Positions 1 through 10,204 of a DNA stretch of 64,000 nucleotides are shown one piece after another. The translations under genes were made by a program, and so were the position numbers. The stretch is from Pelobates cultripes (Eukaryota; Chordata; Amphibia; Anura; Pelobatidae). The notes beneath the pieces were generated by a model, which saw only the letters and a program-made list of their open reading frames with translations, was not told the DNA's origin and made no database searches. The DNA lies in the NCBI GenBank assembly GCA_933207985.1, contig OW240912.1, forward strand, positions 201,847,134 to 201,911,133, in the 5' to 3' direction. How positions within the stretch are numbered: the first letter of the stretch is position 1; each line of letters opens with the position of its first letter.

Positions 1-1059
1 TCTTCAGCTATCATTATTTCATTTTGAAGTTTAGCAAGTCTAATTGCCTTTTTGCACGCATTATTTGCATCCTTATATCTTTTATAAGATGCATCTGATT
101 TGTCCGATTTAAATGCTTTAAATGGCCTTCTCTTAGTTGTAATCTCTTGTTTTACTTCTCTACTAAGCCACATTGGTTTTAATTTGTTTCTTTTATATTT
201 ATTTCCCAATGGTACATACTGAGAAATGTACCTTTCTAATATTTGTTGGAAGATGATCCATTTATCCTCAGTGTTCTTTTCACTAAAGAGTTTATACCAG
301 TCAATATATTGTAAAGCTTCCCTTAACTTATTGAAATTGGCCTTTTTAAAATTATATGTTTTAGTATTCCCCATGTGCTTTTGTTTTTTTGAGTTTATTT
401 CAAAGGACATTATATTGTGATCACTATTTCCCAAGTGCTCACCTACTTGAATGTTGGTCAAAAGATCAGCGTTGTTTGTTAAAACCAGGTCCATACAAGC
501 GTCCATTCTAGTTGGTGCTTGTACAAGTTGTGACATGAAGGTGTCATTTAACAAGTTTAAAAACCTAATTCCCTTTGCTGAGGCACTAGTCCCTCTGTCC
601 CAATTTATATCCGGGTAATTAAAATCTCCAATAATTAAGGTGTTACCCAGATTTGCAGCTTTCTCAATTTGCTCAAACAGCTGTTGTTCCTCGTCAATAT
701 TAACATTAGGTGGTTTATAACATATCCCAACCAATGGTTGGTTTCCCTTCTTTTCCCCCAAGCAGATATTTACCCATAAAGCTTCCACATTATCCTCCTC
801 GCATTCCATTTGCTTAACATTTGGCTTTAAATCATGTTTGACATACAAACATACCCCACCACCCTTCTTGTTTTTTTCTATCCTTCCTAAATAACGTGTA
901 CCCATTTAAGTTAGCTGCCCAGTCATGTGTCTCATCCCACCATGTTTCAGTTATGCCTATTATATCATATTGTTTAGTGTATGCTAATGCCTCTAGTTCC
1001 CCCATTTTGTTATTTAGGCTCCTTGCATTAGTAAGCATACATTTAATATTATGCACCAC
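1..1059 (-). pseudogene. CR1 ORF2: apurinic-type endonuclease domain, start of RT linker
   Basis: The N-terminal part (1059-870) holds the typical opening TNARSLNNK and the catalytic-E motif GITETWW. A second frame then stays open from about 870 to base 1 and carries IIGDFNYPDINW and the terminal SDH motif (GNSDHN), followed by the linker ending in NNACKKAI. The frame switch coincides with a run of seven T on the + strand at 871-877 (poly-A on the coding strand), so one 1-nt indel probably separates two otherwise good halves. The endonuclease nicks target DNA for target-primed reverse transcription. The product runs off the window. Confidence 0.85.
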
Positions 1060-1211
1060 TTGTATATTTTGTGAATTTTCAACATTACACAGCTTCTCTG
1101 TTCTGAGCTTGCCCCTCCCCCCGTTTCCACCCCCCTTATACTGTGCTAAAGCCCATCTCCTTTCTGTCCTATCTCCATTTTGTAGATTGCTATGACCCTC
1201 CTCCCCTACTA

Positions 1212-1550
1212 CTAGTTTAAAATCTCCTCCAACCTTCTAGCCATCCTATCCCCCAGCACTGCAGACCCTCTCCCGTTTAGGTGCAATCCATCACCACTAT
1301 AAAGGTTGTACCCAATCGCAAAGTCGGCCCAGTGCTCTAAAAACCCAAAACCCTCCTTCCTGCACCAAGACTTAAGCCACGCATTGACCTCTCTAATCTC
1401 CAGCTGCCTTTCCACTGTAGCGCGTGGCACAGGTAATATCTCAGAGAATACCACCTTGGAGGTCCTTTTCTTAAGTTTGCTACCTAATTCCCTGAAATCA
1501 TTCTTTATTGCCCTATCTGCTCTCCTAATGATAGAGTCCCCTACCACCAC
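1212..1550 (-). pseudogene. CR1 ORF1, SGNH esterase-like C-terminal part
   Basis: A 112-codon frame opens with VVGDSIIRRAD, the GDS block of SGNH/GDSL hydrolases, and closes with DGLHLNGRG, the D-x-x-H block that carries the catalytic Asp and His. This esterase-like domain is characteristic of CR1 ORF1 proteins, which bind element RNA. The ORF1 N-terminus lies just upstream at 2085-1702 in another frame, so ORF1 is broken by at least one indel or stop between 1550 and 1702. Confidence 0.8.
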
Positions 1551-1701
1551 AACCTGTCTTGCCTTCCTTACATTTTGATCCCCACCCGTACTAGGGGGGC
1601 TGTTAGCTCGGCTGTTAGAAGTAACAGCTTCCTCTAAAACAGCTACTCCTGAGCTGATGCTCCCAACATCTTCCCTCGAAGTTGCACTAAATCAGGACTA
1701 G

Positions 1702-2085
1702 CTAGCCCTTTCCTCTTCCCTCCCCCCTGCTTCCTCGCCCCACTGTCACCCAGCTACATGCCTGTTCCCCATCTGTCTTATCTCCTCCCTCTCCACTACC
1801 TGTCCCCACTAAACTCTGCTCAGTGAGCAGTAGACTCCTCTCAAGATTATCAATCTCCCTCAATGTTGCGATTTGCTTCTCAAGATCTCCAATCTGAGCT
1901 TCCAGAGAAGCCACTCGCACACAACCATCACAGAGGTATGGACCCTGGACGGGTACATCCAGGCATCCATACATGCAACAAGATGTGCATTGAGTTAAAC
2001 CAGCAATCTTGCTAACACTCATTTCCCCTTTAAACAGTAAAATAAAAACAGTTACCTGATAGTTTAAACCCCTTGTTAGTTTCAA
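1702..2085 (-). pseudogene. CR1 ORF1, N-terminal Cys-rich and coiled-coil part
   Basis: The 127-codon frame contains paired cysteines (CTSCCMYGC, then YLCDGC) that resemble the PHD-like zinc finger of CR1 ORF1, followed by a short heptad-like stretch (LEAQIGDLEKQIATL) and the usual WVTVGRG motif near the end. The likely start is an internal Met (MSVSKIAGL). It is separated from the esterase part by a frame break. Confidence 0.72.
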
Positions 2086-2095
2086 CTAACAAATG

Positions 2096-2450
2096 AACAT
2101 ATACAATATATTCCCTCGTATACGCACAAAGACGATACAAAGCAACTGCAGTAAAAATAACAAGCAGAATACGGCAGCATACACACCTCAATTAAAAAAA
2201 AAAAAAAAATAGGACCGGCACACTACGGGACATCACACTCTTATATCGGCACAGTGCTCCTAAAAGGTTGCCTACCCCTGCTCTAGCCTGAATAAGTTAT
2301 TTAATTATCTGTGCTGCAAGATGGATAAGCTAAAACAGTGCAAATGTTTCTAAGTTGGAGAGTTTTTAGCTTCTCATCACTTAAAGATTATTCCTAAAAA
2401 CTTAAAACAAATAGTGCTTTAAAAGTGTAAGCACTTAGTAGATCAGGCCC
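2096..2450. other. CR1 5' flank and a remnant hAT terminus
   Basis: There is no gene here. An A-run lies at about 2193-2208. The end motif GGTTGCCTACCCCTG at 2266-2280 matches the right terminus of the hAT foldback at 44783-44918, so a fragment of a related element seems to end at 2280. The rest is AT-rich and unrecognised. Confidence 0.4.
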
Positions 2451-3074
2451 ATAAGATTCTTTGGTTTTCTTCTAAAAAATAGATGATTCTTTGAGTAAAA
2501 GGTATTAGATAAGAATATACTTTTACATAATTCTATTTGGTAAATTTAAGTTTCCTTTCTGGCTCAAAATAGCTGCTGCTCAGTGATTAGTTAATATGGG
2601 TCTCAATAATCACTAATTGCTGCAACAGGGTCAGTAATTAAGTGAAGTGTTCCGGTGGAATATATTCACAGGAGCAAGACCCGTATGACTATTGGAGGAT
2701 TTATCCTCTGTATGTTATCCTTATGAGGCTGATATTTAATATCTGGTTTTGGTTAAGTTAATATACTGTTGTAGCAGATTCTTTAAATGCCAGGATCCTA
2801 GCCGCAGTGTTTTTCTTAAAACATGAAGTAGGCTTTTAGCAATTGCTGTAGACAAAGCTCGGTTGCAATTGGCATTCTCACCACCTCAACTAGTTTCACC
2901 TGATATCAGTTTCTAAAAAGGCAGTCTGTTTTTCGGCTGGAGCAGAACTTTTCTTGTGCTTCACTCCATGGTTGCACATTTTATGTTTTGTCTTAAATTC
3001 CAAGTCCTATGTTGTCAGTTACAAAGACAGGTTTGTTATCTGACTGTTGGAATGGCATTTTAAAAGAAAATATT

Positions 3075-3330
3075 GGTTCTTGCAGAGTTTGCATAAACAG
3101 GTTTTGAAATGCAGTTGCAGATATTCTGTCTGCTCTAGCCTCTGCTTCCCAAATACGGCTAAGGAAAGCCTCTATCAGGTAAGGCTGTTGGTTGGAATTG
3201 CAATTTTAAAGAATTACTTCTACTATTGATTCCTGCAGAGTTTGCATCAAACAGGTTTTGAAATGCAGTTTGCAGATATTCTTTCTGCTCTAGCCTCTGC
3301 TTCCCAATTACGGTTAAGGAAGGCCTGGAT
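3075..3330. repeat. Imperfect tandem duplication (two about 100-bp copies)
   Basis: Two copies, at about 3077-3180 and 3232-3335, share long blocks such as GCAGAGTTTGCAT, AACAGGTTTTGAAATGCAG and TGCTCTAGCCTCTGCTTCCC, with a few substitutions and single-base indels. They are about 155 bp apart, inside the decayed DIRS element. Confidence 0.75.
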
Positions 3331-3989
3331 CATGGGTATTGTCTTATGCAGACTGTATATGTAATCAGTCTTGCTTCGGCCAATAAAGATGGTAACCTGT
3401 ATGAACTAGTCTCCATGGAAAATTATTTCTTCATGTTACTGGGCTTGAAGTAAGTTCTAGTACAGCTGCAGGCCTATTGATCAAGGTGTAGGTTCCACCA
3501 AGTTCAATTTGTACCCTGCACTGCCATAGATACGGTATGACAGGGATGGTTTACTGCCTAGGTTTGTTTGCCGTTTTCTTTTAAGAAAGAGCTTATGGCA
3601 ATTGCCACTTAAGATTCTCTCACTATGCGAAATGTTGCCATCCATAAATTTGTTGAATCTCTACAACACTGCTTCCTCAGGGGCACCTAATTAATTTTTG
3701 TACACCAGCTCCTAAAGGTTAGGGTGTTTTTCTACAGCATACAGGTGGATGCTTATCAATCTTCTGATAAAGAATTCCCTTTACAAGAAGTGTGCAGTTC
3801 TGGTGTTTGTCAAGGAACAGTTCAGGTGTAAACCTTTTTGACTCTCAGAGAATGGTAATTCCTTGAAGAAAAAATTTGTGGTTCTCTTTGTCATCACCTG
3901 AAATCTCTCATACTTCAGTAGACAAGATACTAGGGAAATAATTTTGGTTCCCGTCTTGTAAGAACCTGCTTGGTCTCTTCAGCTTCTTT

Positions 3990-4184
3990 ATGCATAGCAC
4001 TGTTTACAGGTCCCTCAGAGGCCAGATACAGTTGCTGATAAGATTTTGCAGTAAAATCCTTTACTTCGGTCATTCCTTTCTGAACCAGGCAGAAATGAAG
4101 GATGCCAGACGGTTCTTACTTTTTGTTCTAGTTCTCAAATCGATCGTTCAGAATTTTACGACTGATGCTTCAGGTCTCAGCTAG
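3990..4184 (+). pseudogene. DIRS RNase H fragment
   Basis: This short open stretch ends in TDASGLS, the first catalytic-Asp motif of the retroelement RNase H that follows the RT in DIRS polyproteins. Downstream frames continue with stop-ridden sequence resembling the later RNase H, including a YVQTRWWS-like stretch where functional copies read INKQGGT. It is interrupted beyond 4184 and not functional. Confidence 0.5.
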
Positions 4185-4570
4185 GTTCTCATAGGGTTGA
4201 AGGGAAATTAGCTGAGATATTTTGAAAAAACTTATCCAACTACATAGGACTGAAGGCTATCTGGTTAGTTCTCTTTGCCTTTCTCTTGTCCAGATCTGGT
4301 TGGATAGTTCTACATCAGTAGCAATTATGTACAAACAAGGTGGTGGTCTTGTTTGAAAAATCTAGTTCCAGGAAATGCTTGGGTTAGTTTTTCTTAGGTC
4401 TATTCACTTATGCATAGAACTTAATATTCCTCTTTAGCTGTAGCATTGAGTAGTCAACATTTAATACAAAGCAGATTGGTTCGTACTCTCTGATCTTCAC
4501 CCAAACGATAGAAAGAATTTGATTATCCAGTTATGGAACTGGGACTTCTAGATCATACAGATAGCATGAA

Positions 4571-6660
4571 GTGTTTCATTGGACAAGCTTGGACAGACCA
4601 GTAAGCTTTGATTTCCTTTACTTTCCTGGGAATTCCAAAAACACTGAGAATAAATGGAAACTATTCAAACAAATATTAGAAAGGTACATTTCTCAGTATG
4701 TACCATTGGGTAATAAACATAAAAGAAACAAATTAAAACCAATGTGGCTTAGTAGAGAAGTAAAACAAGAGATTAAAAATAAGAAAAGGGCATTTAAAGC
4801 ATTTAAATCAGACAAATCAAAGGCATCCTATTTAAGATATAAGGAAGCCAATAACGCTTGCAAAAAGGCAATTAAAGTGGCTAAACTAGAAAAAGAAAAA
4901 TTGATAGCTAAAGAATGCAAAACCAACCCCCAATTTTTTTTCAAGTACATCAATTCTAAAAAAACAAAAAATGAAAGTGTAGGTACACTTGAAACAGAGT
5001 TGGGTTTATTAGCTAATGAAGACCAGGAAAAAGCAGAAATTTTAAATAACTATTTTTCTTCAGTATATATTAATGAGGATCCTATGGCAAGAGATATGCA
5101 AATGATTGCTGCAAAAAACTTGCAAATAACTTGTGATTGGATAACTCGAGACAAGGTGCTACAGCTATTAAAGAAAATTAATGTAAATAAAGCTCCGGGG
5201 CCTGACGGTATTCACCCACGAGTAATTAAGGAGCTAAGTGGGGAAATAAGTGAACCTCTGTATTTAATTTTTCAAGATTCTTTTGTTTCAGGTGTTGTAT
5301 CGGAGGATTGGAGGAAGGCAGATGTTCCTATATTTTAAAAGGGTTCAAAATCTTTGCCTGGAAATTATAGACCTGTGAGCTTAACTTCTGTAACTGGGAA
5401 AATATTTAAAGGGCTATTAAGGGATAATATTCAGGAATTCATTGGGAAGAACTTTGTTATTAGCAATAATCCGCATGGTTTTATGAAACATCGGTCATGT
5501 CAAACTAACCTAATTGCATTATACGAAGAAGTAAGTAGAAGTATAGATCAGGGTGTTGTAGTGGATGTGATCTACTTGGATTTTGCCAAGGCATTTGATA
5601 CGGTTCCTCACAATAGGTTAGTCTTCAAACTAAAAGAAATTGGTCTAGATGAATATTCTTGTTCTTGGGTAGAACATTGGCTTAAGGATAGAGTACAACG
5701 AGTTGTAATTAATGGTAAATTTTCAGGCTGGACAAAAGTGGTAAGTGGTGTCCCTCAGGGTTCTGTTTTGGGACCACTTCTATTTAACATATTTATAAAT
5801 GATCTTGAAATAGGCATTGAAAGCCATGTATCAGTGTTTGCAGATGACACAAAACTTTGTAAAGTAATAAAATGTGAGCAGGATATTGCTTTGCTGCAGA
5901 GAGATTTGGATAGATTGGGGGACTGGGCACTAAAATGGCAGATGAAATTTAACATAGAGAAATGCAAAGTTATGCACTTCGGGGTTAAGAATGCACAAGC
6001 AACTTACACACTAAATGGTAGAGAATTAGGGATAACCACACATGAGAAGGATTTGGGAATTGTTATAGACAACAAATTAGGCAGCAATATGCAATGTCAA
6101 TCTGCAGTTGCTAAGGCCAGTAAGATTTTGTCATGTATAAAAAGGGGCATGAATTCTCGGGATGAAAATATAATTCTGCCTCTTTATAAATCGCTGGTAA
6201 GACCACACCTTGAATATGCTGTGCAATTTTGGGCGCCTGTTCTAAAGAAGGATATCATGGCACTGGAGAGGGTCCAGAGACGAGCTACAAAATTGATAAA
6301 AGGAATGGAGCATTTTAGTTATGAAGAAAGGTTAAAAAAATTAAGTCTGTTTTAGTTTGGAAAAACGGCGCCTGAGAGGGGATATGATAACTTTATACAA
6401 ATATATTCGGGGCCAGTACAAACCTTTTATCTGGAAATCTATTTATTAAACAGAGCTATACATAGGACATGAGGTCACACATTTAGGCTGGAAGAAAGGA
6501 GATTTCATCTAAGGTAAAGAAAATGTTTTTTTTACAGTAAGAACAATAAGGATATGGAATTCTCTGCCTGAAGAGGTGGCTTTGTCAGAGTCCATACAGA
6601 TGTTTAAACTGAAATTGGATAAATACTTACAAAAACATAACATACAGGGATATAATTTCT
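4571..6660 (+). pseudogene. CR1 reverse transcriptase (ORF2), disabled
   Basis: Two frames in the same phase (4571-5338 and 5354-6355) are separated by a single TAA. RT blocks are clear: NKAPGPDGIHP (finger), YRPVSLTS, the catalytic motif A FAKAFDTVPH, the SGVPQGSVLGPLLF block, the active-site loop FADDTK, and the C-terminal VRPHLEYAVQFW followed by RRATKLIKGM. After 6355 the expected FEKRRLRGDMI region continues out of frame, with stops, to about 6660. The Met at 4571 is in flanking DNA and is not a real start. Confidence 0.88.
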
Positions 6661-6867
6661 AATTAGTGGGGTAATAGTTGCTTGATCCAAGGAGACATCT
6701 GACTGCTATTTTGGGGTCAAGAAGGAATTTTTCCCTAGTTTGTGGCAAAATTGGAAGCGCTTCAGACTAGGTTTTTTGCCTTCTTTTGGATCAACAGCAA
6801 CAACATTTGTGAGGAAGGCTGAACTTGATGGATGCAAGTCTCTTTTCAGCTATGTAACTATGTAACA
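4590..6867 (+). mobile_element. 5'-truncated CR1 LINE
   Basis: The element starts inside the endonuclease-RT linker, continues through the RT and C-terminal domain, and ends with a 3' untranslated tail that closes in the direct repeat TATGTAACTATGTAACA at 6851-6867. The same tail, reverse-complemented, ends the CR1 fragment at 26222. It inserted into the DIRS element. One premature stop (5336) and late frameshifts (after 6350) have disabled it. Confidence 0.88.
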
Positions 6868-7156
6868 TATAGTTTCCTCCTGGTTCCCTATTCCCCAAGA
6901 TCCTATAGGATGGAAAAGGTGAGATTGATAGTCTTCCTCCCTTGGTGGCAAGTAGCTGTTTCACCATTCATCTAAAATTATCCGGAGGAATCTTTGGGGA
7001 CCTTACCTGTATATAGGCATCCTGGAATTCTCAAGGGTACCTCTTCTCAACTTTGTAGTAAGTCAAGCTGACGACCTGGTTTTTGTATACCAGATACTGA
7101 GGGACAATGTTTCGTCTCAGGAAATTATTGACAATTTCTTTTACTATAAATGGATC

Positions 7157-7741
7157 TTGTTCAAAGATTTATTCCTAGTATGGAAGGTGTTGTTTTTTAA
7201 GATATTGGTTCAAAGAAAAGCAGGCATCCGCTTCCAAGTTTTTAACCTCTTTTTTTTTTTTCTCTCTCAAATGGGCTTTGCAGATGGTTTAAAGCCAGAG
7301 ATCCTCAAGGTCAAATTTCGGTTATCAGTTGATTTTCAGAGGTTTGTATCCAAATCACCAGTATCTGCTAGGCTCTTTCGTGGTTAGTTCCTATCTTCAG
7401 GGAATCTTTTCCCCAGGGGGCAAAAAAAATCTTCTTTTGGGGTTTTTAATTCTGCTGATTTGAGTCTTCACTCTAGGTCTTTGGGGTTAGTCGCCCAAAA
7501 TAATTATGGGAAGAACTTCAAGTTCTTAAAGGTTCCATTTTCAGCAGGTGAAAGTGGAGTTAAGTTGGATTCTTTAATTCTTCCCAATCTTCCATTTATC
7601 ATTATTTTTCAAATTTTTCCCAACAGCTTTCTAGGGTCTTGGAATTCTAATTCCACTGCTTGGGCGTTTAGTTCTCGTCTACAGTACCTTAAAGGTCTGC
7701 ATTCATTTGGGTTTTTCTTATCTAACACCTATCTCCATTGA
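7157..7741 (+). pseudogene. DIRS tyrosine recombinase fragment, decayed
   Basis: Two short frames carry sequence resembling the N-terminal SAM-like region of DIRS recombinases (GLKPEILKVKFRLS, then VSARLFRG, and later SNSTAWAFSSRLQYL). I could not find the catalytic R, H-x-x-R and Y residues in an open frame. Stops interrupt the region. Confidence 0.42.
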
Positions 7742-7937
7742 AGCTCCTTCGATCACAGTTATGTTCAGATCGGGTGCCTGAAGGATTCTGCTATACATTC
7801 TCTTGAATTCCTAACAGCCACGAGGTGATCTCTTCACTCATTTCTGTTGACCTTGGAAGATGCAACTTTGGTCGCAGGTTTTTTGCAGTGAGATTTGAGT
7901 CCCGCACTAAGGGATTGCTTTTGGATATCCCAGTTGT

Positions 7938-8262
7938 AAAGCACTGCCTCTAATCTGAAGGGAAAAACAAAATTTTTTACTTACCGTAAAAAATTTTCCA
8001 GAAGATTAGAGGCAGTGCTCACTCCCCCCCCCCCAAAAAAAAATTTGTAATAGTCTGAGTGGTCCATTTATTCAGCTTTTGTAATTTCTAGGGATGTCTT
8101 GGGTAGGAAGCAATTTATAAGGCCAAAGGTTAATTGGGGGAGGTTCTTGAAAAGTTTGGGAGATTGCCTGCCTGTTTTTTCCCTCCAGGTGATGAAATGC
8201 CAGTTGTAAAGCACTGCCTCTAATCTTCTGGAAAAAGAAATTTATGGTAAGTAAAAAAAATT
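7938..8262. repeat. DIRS terminal inverted repeat cluster
   Basis: The motif AAGCACTGCCTCTAATCT occurs at about 7958, reverse-complemented at about 8003-8019 (AGATTAGAGGCAGTGCT), and again direct at about 8208. Poly-A/T runs of the form TTTTTTACTTACCGTAAAAAA separate the arms. Such inverted repeats bound DIRS elements, so this marks the 3' end of the decayed copy. Confidence 0.62.
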
Positions 8263-8275
8263 TTTTTTTTTTTTT

Positions 8276-8772
8276 TTAATGTAATTAATGCTTAGCAGCT
8301 AAACAAAGAATTACATATGTTCCTGAGCTGGTTTTAGAAGAATCTTTTCTAAGATCTGCAAATGATTCGGGAGAATCTTTCCTACACTTTTGAACAGAAA
8401 CAGTGGTTAAATCCATGGCAACTATCTGAGCTGTCATCTAGTGAGTGCTCCCACTCCTTTGTCCATAGTCTTCAACCAAGAGTCTTTCTGATTCGTCTTC
8501 CGGCAGAAGAACTTAAAGGGTTACTCCAACCACCGTGACCACTTCTGTAATTTGAAGTGATCATGGTGGTAGAAGTTAGGAATATTTATGTGTGCAGTGT
8601 TTGAATCAGAAATACAGCACATACTAACTGTGTGCTGAGGGCTTGTTTCACATGTGACACTGTTTGGGCTGCCTGATGTCAATTATGTGTATTTATTCAG
8701 TCTTGTCAACATGGACAGCAGCCACATTTTCTCCTTGCAGGCAGAGTGCCTGCGAAGGAAAGCTCTCTCCTC

Positions 8773-8773
<1 letters not shown>
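8276..8773. other. Left flank of the Ngaro insertion, with a Kolobok-like MITE fragment
   Basis: There is no gene. TTAAAGGGTTACTCCAACCACC at 8513 onwards looks like the end of a Kolobok/T2-type MITE and resembles 25876 onwards in this window (both read AAGGGTTACT..A..CACC.TGACCACTTCTGT). The remainder is unique-looking. Confidence 0.4.

Positions 8774-8822
<49 letters not shown>
8774..8822. repeat. (TG)n(TA)n microsatellite, left flank of Ngaro element
   Basis: About 10 TG units are followed by about 14 TA units, directly abutting the outer end of repeat B2 of the Ngaro element. A matching TA run flanks the other side at 14854-14878. Confidence 0.95.
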
Positions 8823-8827
<5 letters not shown>

Positions 8828-8942
8828 GTACGGCACATTACGAGGACGTAAGGCAATGATAGTAAAAGAAGCAGTAAGAGAAGTAGCAAGTCAGTTGAGG
8901 TGTGCGGAAACTGACGTGAGGTTTAGGCCTGTAAAAGAGGGC
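8821..8942 (-). repeat. Ngaro split direct repeat B2
   Basis: This is identical over 122 bp to B1 at 9081-9202. It forms the outer 3' end of the element on the minus strand and abuts the TA microsatellite. Confidence 0.92.
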
Positions 8943-8986
8943 CCACCTAGTATAATTGTAAATGAATTGAGGGTGCGGTGGGAGGG

Positions 8987-9083
8987 GCACTTCCGGGAAC
9001 GTCGATGACAGGTAAGCTGGGTTTGTTTGTAGTTTATATAGGGCTAAAATGTACCTCCCACAATTCCAGGCCAAGCCTTCTAT
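8987..9083 (-). repeat. Ngaro split direct repeat A2
   Basis: This is identical over 97 bp to A1 at 14760-14856. Its outer TAT (9081-9083) is shared with the end of B1, so A2 and B1 overlap by three bases. Confidence 0.92.
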
Positions 9084-9202
9084 TTGTGTACGGCACATTA
9101 CGAGGACGTAAGGCAATGATAGTAAAAGAAGCAGTAAGAGAAGTAGCAAGTCAGTTGAGGTGTGCGGAAACTGACGTGAGGTTTAGGCCTGTAAAAGAGG
9201 GC
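9081..9202 (-). repeat. Ngaro split direct repeat B1
   Basis: This is identical to B2. It lies immediately 3' of the recombinase ORF on the minus strand and abuts A2. The A2/B1 junction resembles the joint expected in a circular intermediate. Confidence 0.92.
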
Positions 9203-9260
9203 AAAATAAATTAGAAGCGATACTCAAAATTCATATAAACTTATTTATTAAATACAAACA

Positions 9261-10163
9261 TTATTTAGACATATCATGGAAAGCCACACGTATTTCTTTT
9301 TCAGGGTTAGGAATGTACCTATTGTAAGCAGATGATTTCCATCTACCCATGTTTTTAATGATGTGTGTAGGTACTTGGTTACCTGAGGCAGCTGAGGCGG
9401 CACCAATGCGAAAGGAATGACCTGTGAAAGCGTTTGGGTTATGTCCTAGCCGAACCAATAATGTACGGATGTAATACATAAACAGTTTGGTGGTAAGGGG
9501 TTTACCTTGAACAGCTAGCAGTGGAGAACACGGATGAGAAGAACTTTGGGATATCAGTGGTTTATCTAAAACTAGGATAGGACACCATTTGGTAGAGGTA
9601 GGATAGTATTTAATTTCTACCGGAGGCCCTGTTTGGCTTGTCTTGGTATGGGCAATAGATAAGATGTAGTGGTCTTGTTTCTTGATCAGGTGTCTCTTTT
9701 GGAGGCAAAGTTTAGAATCTGTTGTTTTTTCCACTGAAAATTCTTTGGGTCTCAAAAACCCATAGAAAGCTAAGTAAGCTGCTGATTTAATAATTAGGTT
9801 TGTGACGTGTTTAAAAGGGGAGGTGTCGAGGATATCGGAAATACTTTTAAATAGTTCACTGTCTATGGGAAGTCTCTTGATGGGGACATGTGTAGATAAT
9901 CTGTGAACGCCTCTTAAGACACTTTTAACTGGGTAGGAGTATAGGAATGGAGATTTGTTGGGATGGCTGGTTAACATGTAGTGTTGAATGCCTGTTAAGT
10001 ATAGTTTGATAGTGTTGTAAGCTAATTTAAGAGAAATATGGCAAAAAGTTGTAAACGCAACAATAGTTTCAACAGAAAAAGCATTTATTATATGATAATC
10101 ACGAACAAAATCCTTAAACAAATTGTAAGCTCTAGAGTAGGCTTTCCTAGTGTTAACGGACAA
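9261..10163 (-). CDS. Ngaro tyrosine recombinase (integrase of the element)
   Basis: This frame encodes a tyrosine recombinase that would cut and rejoin the cDNA circle during integration. The N-terminal SAM-like domain covers roughly residues 5-90. The catalytic domain has the first Arg in AFYGFLRPKEF (R138), a candidate Lys in AHTKTS (K174), the H-x-x-R box HSFRIG (H249, R252), the Trp of MGRWKSS (W275) and the nucleophile Tyr in NRYIPN (Y283). The given start codon is TTG, not ATG. The frame stays open upstream through about 65 more codons that overlap the end of the RT ORF in the -1 phase, and no ATG occurs there. Translation probably needs a frameshift, splicing or a non-AUG start. It ends 58 bp before repeat B1. 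Confidence 0.9.
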   Translation of the reverse strand: MSVNTRKAYSRAYNLFKDFVRDYHIINAFSVETIVAFTTFCHISLKLAYNTIKLYLTGIQHYMLTSHPNKSPFLYSYPVKSVLRGVHRLSTHVPIKRLPIDSELFKSISDILDTSPFKHVTNLIIKSAAYLAFYGFLRPKEFSVEKTTDSKLCLQKRHLIKKQDHYILSIAHTKTSQTGPPVEIKYYPTSTKWCPILVLDKPLISQSSSHPCSPLLAVQGKPLTTKLFMYYIRTLLVRLGHNPNAFTGHSFRIGAASAASGNQVPTHIIKNMGRWKSSAYNRYIPNPEKEIRVAFHDMSK

Positions 10164-10204
10164 GCCTGCTTGCGTGAGAGATCTACTTTGCTTTAACAGA
10201 GAAC

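Larger units (their letters stand above)
1..2095 (-). mobile_element. CR1-type LINE, 5' half, runs off the left edge
   Basis: On the minus strand this reads, 5' to 3', as the classic CR1 order: ORF1 with an N-terminal Cys-rich and coiled-coil part (2085-1702), an SGNH-esterase-like part (1550-1212), then ORF2 starting with an endonuclease (about 1059-1). The reverse transcriptase would lie beyond base 1. The encoded protein around 1-240 is very similar to the start of the + strand CR1 copy at 4.6-6.9 kb, so both belong to one family. Breaks are few, which suggests a fairly young copy. Confidence 0.88.
2450..8275 (+). mobile_element. Decayed DIRS-type retrotransposon, split by a CR1 insertion
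   Basis: Degenerate + strand reading frames resemble DIRS elements in order. An RNase H-like start (FTTDASGLS) ends near 4182. Recombinase-region similarity appears at 7200-7740, such as QMGFADGLKPEILKVKF followed by RLFRG. Terminal inverted repeats lie at 7938-8260. Stops and frameshifts are frequent, so it is dead. A 5'-truncated CR1 occupies about 4590-6867 and separates the RNase H from the recombinase portions. The left limit is uncertain; 2450-3950 is AT-rich and only weakly recognisable. Confidence 0.6.

Noticed and set aside
8821..9202. B1 and B2 as long terminal repeats of a retrovirus or LTR element
   Set aside because: The order of repeats, the tyrosine recombinase instead of an integrase, and the absence of TG...CA ends and a primer-binding site fit split direct repeats of Ngaro elements, not LTRs.
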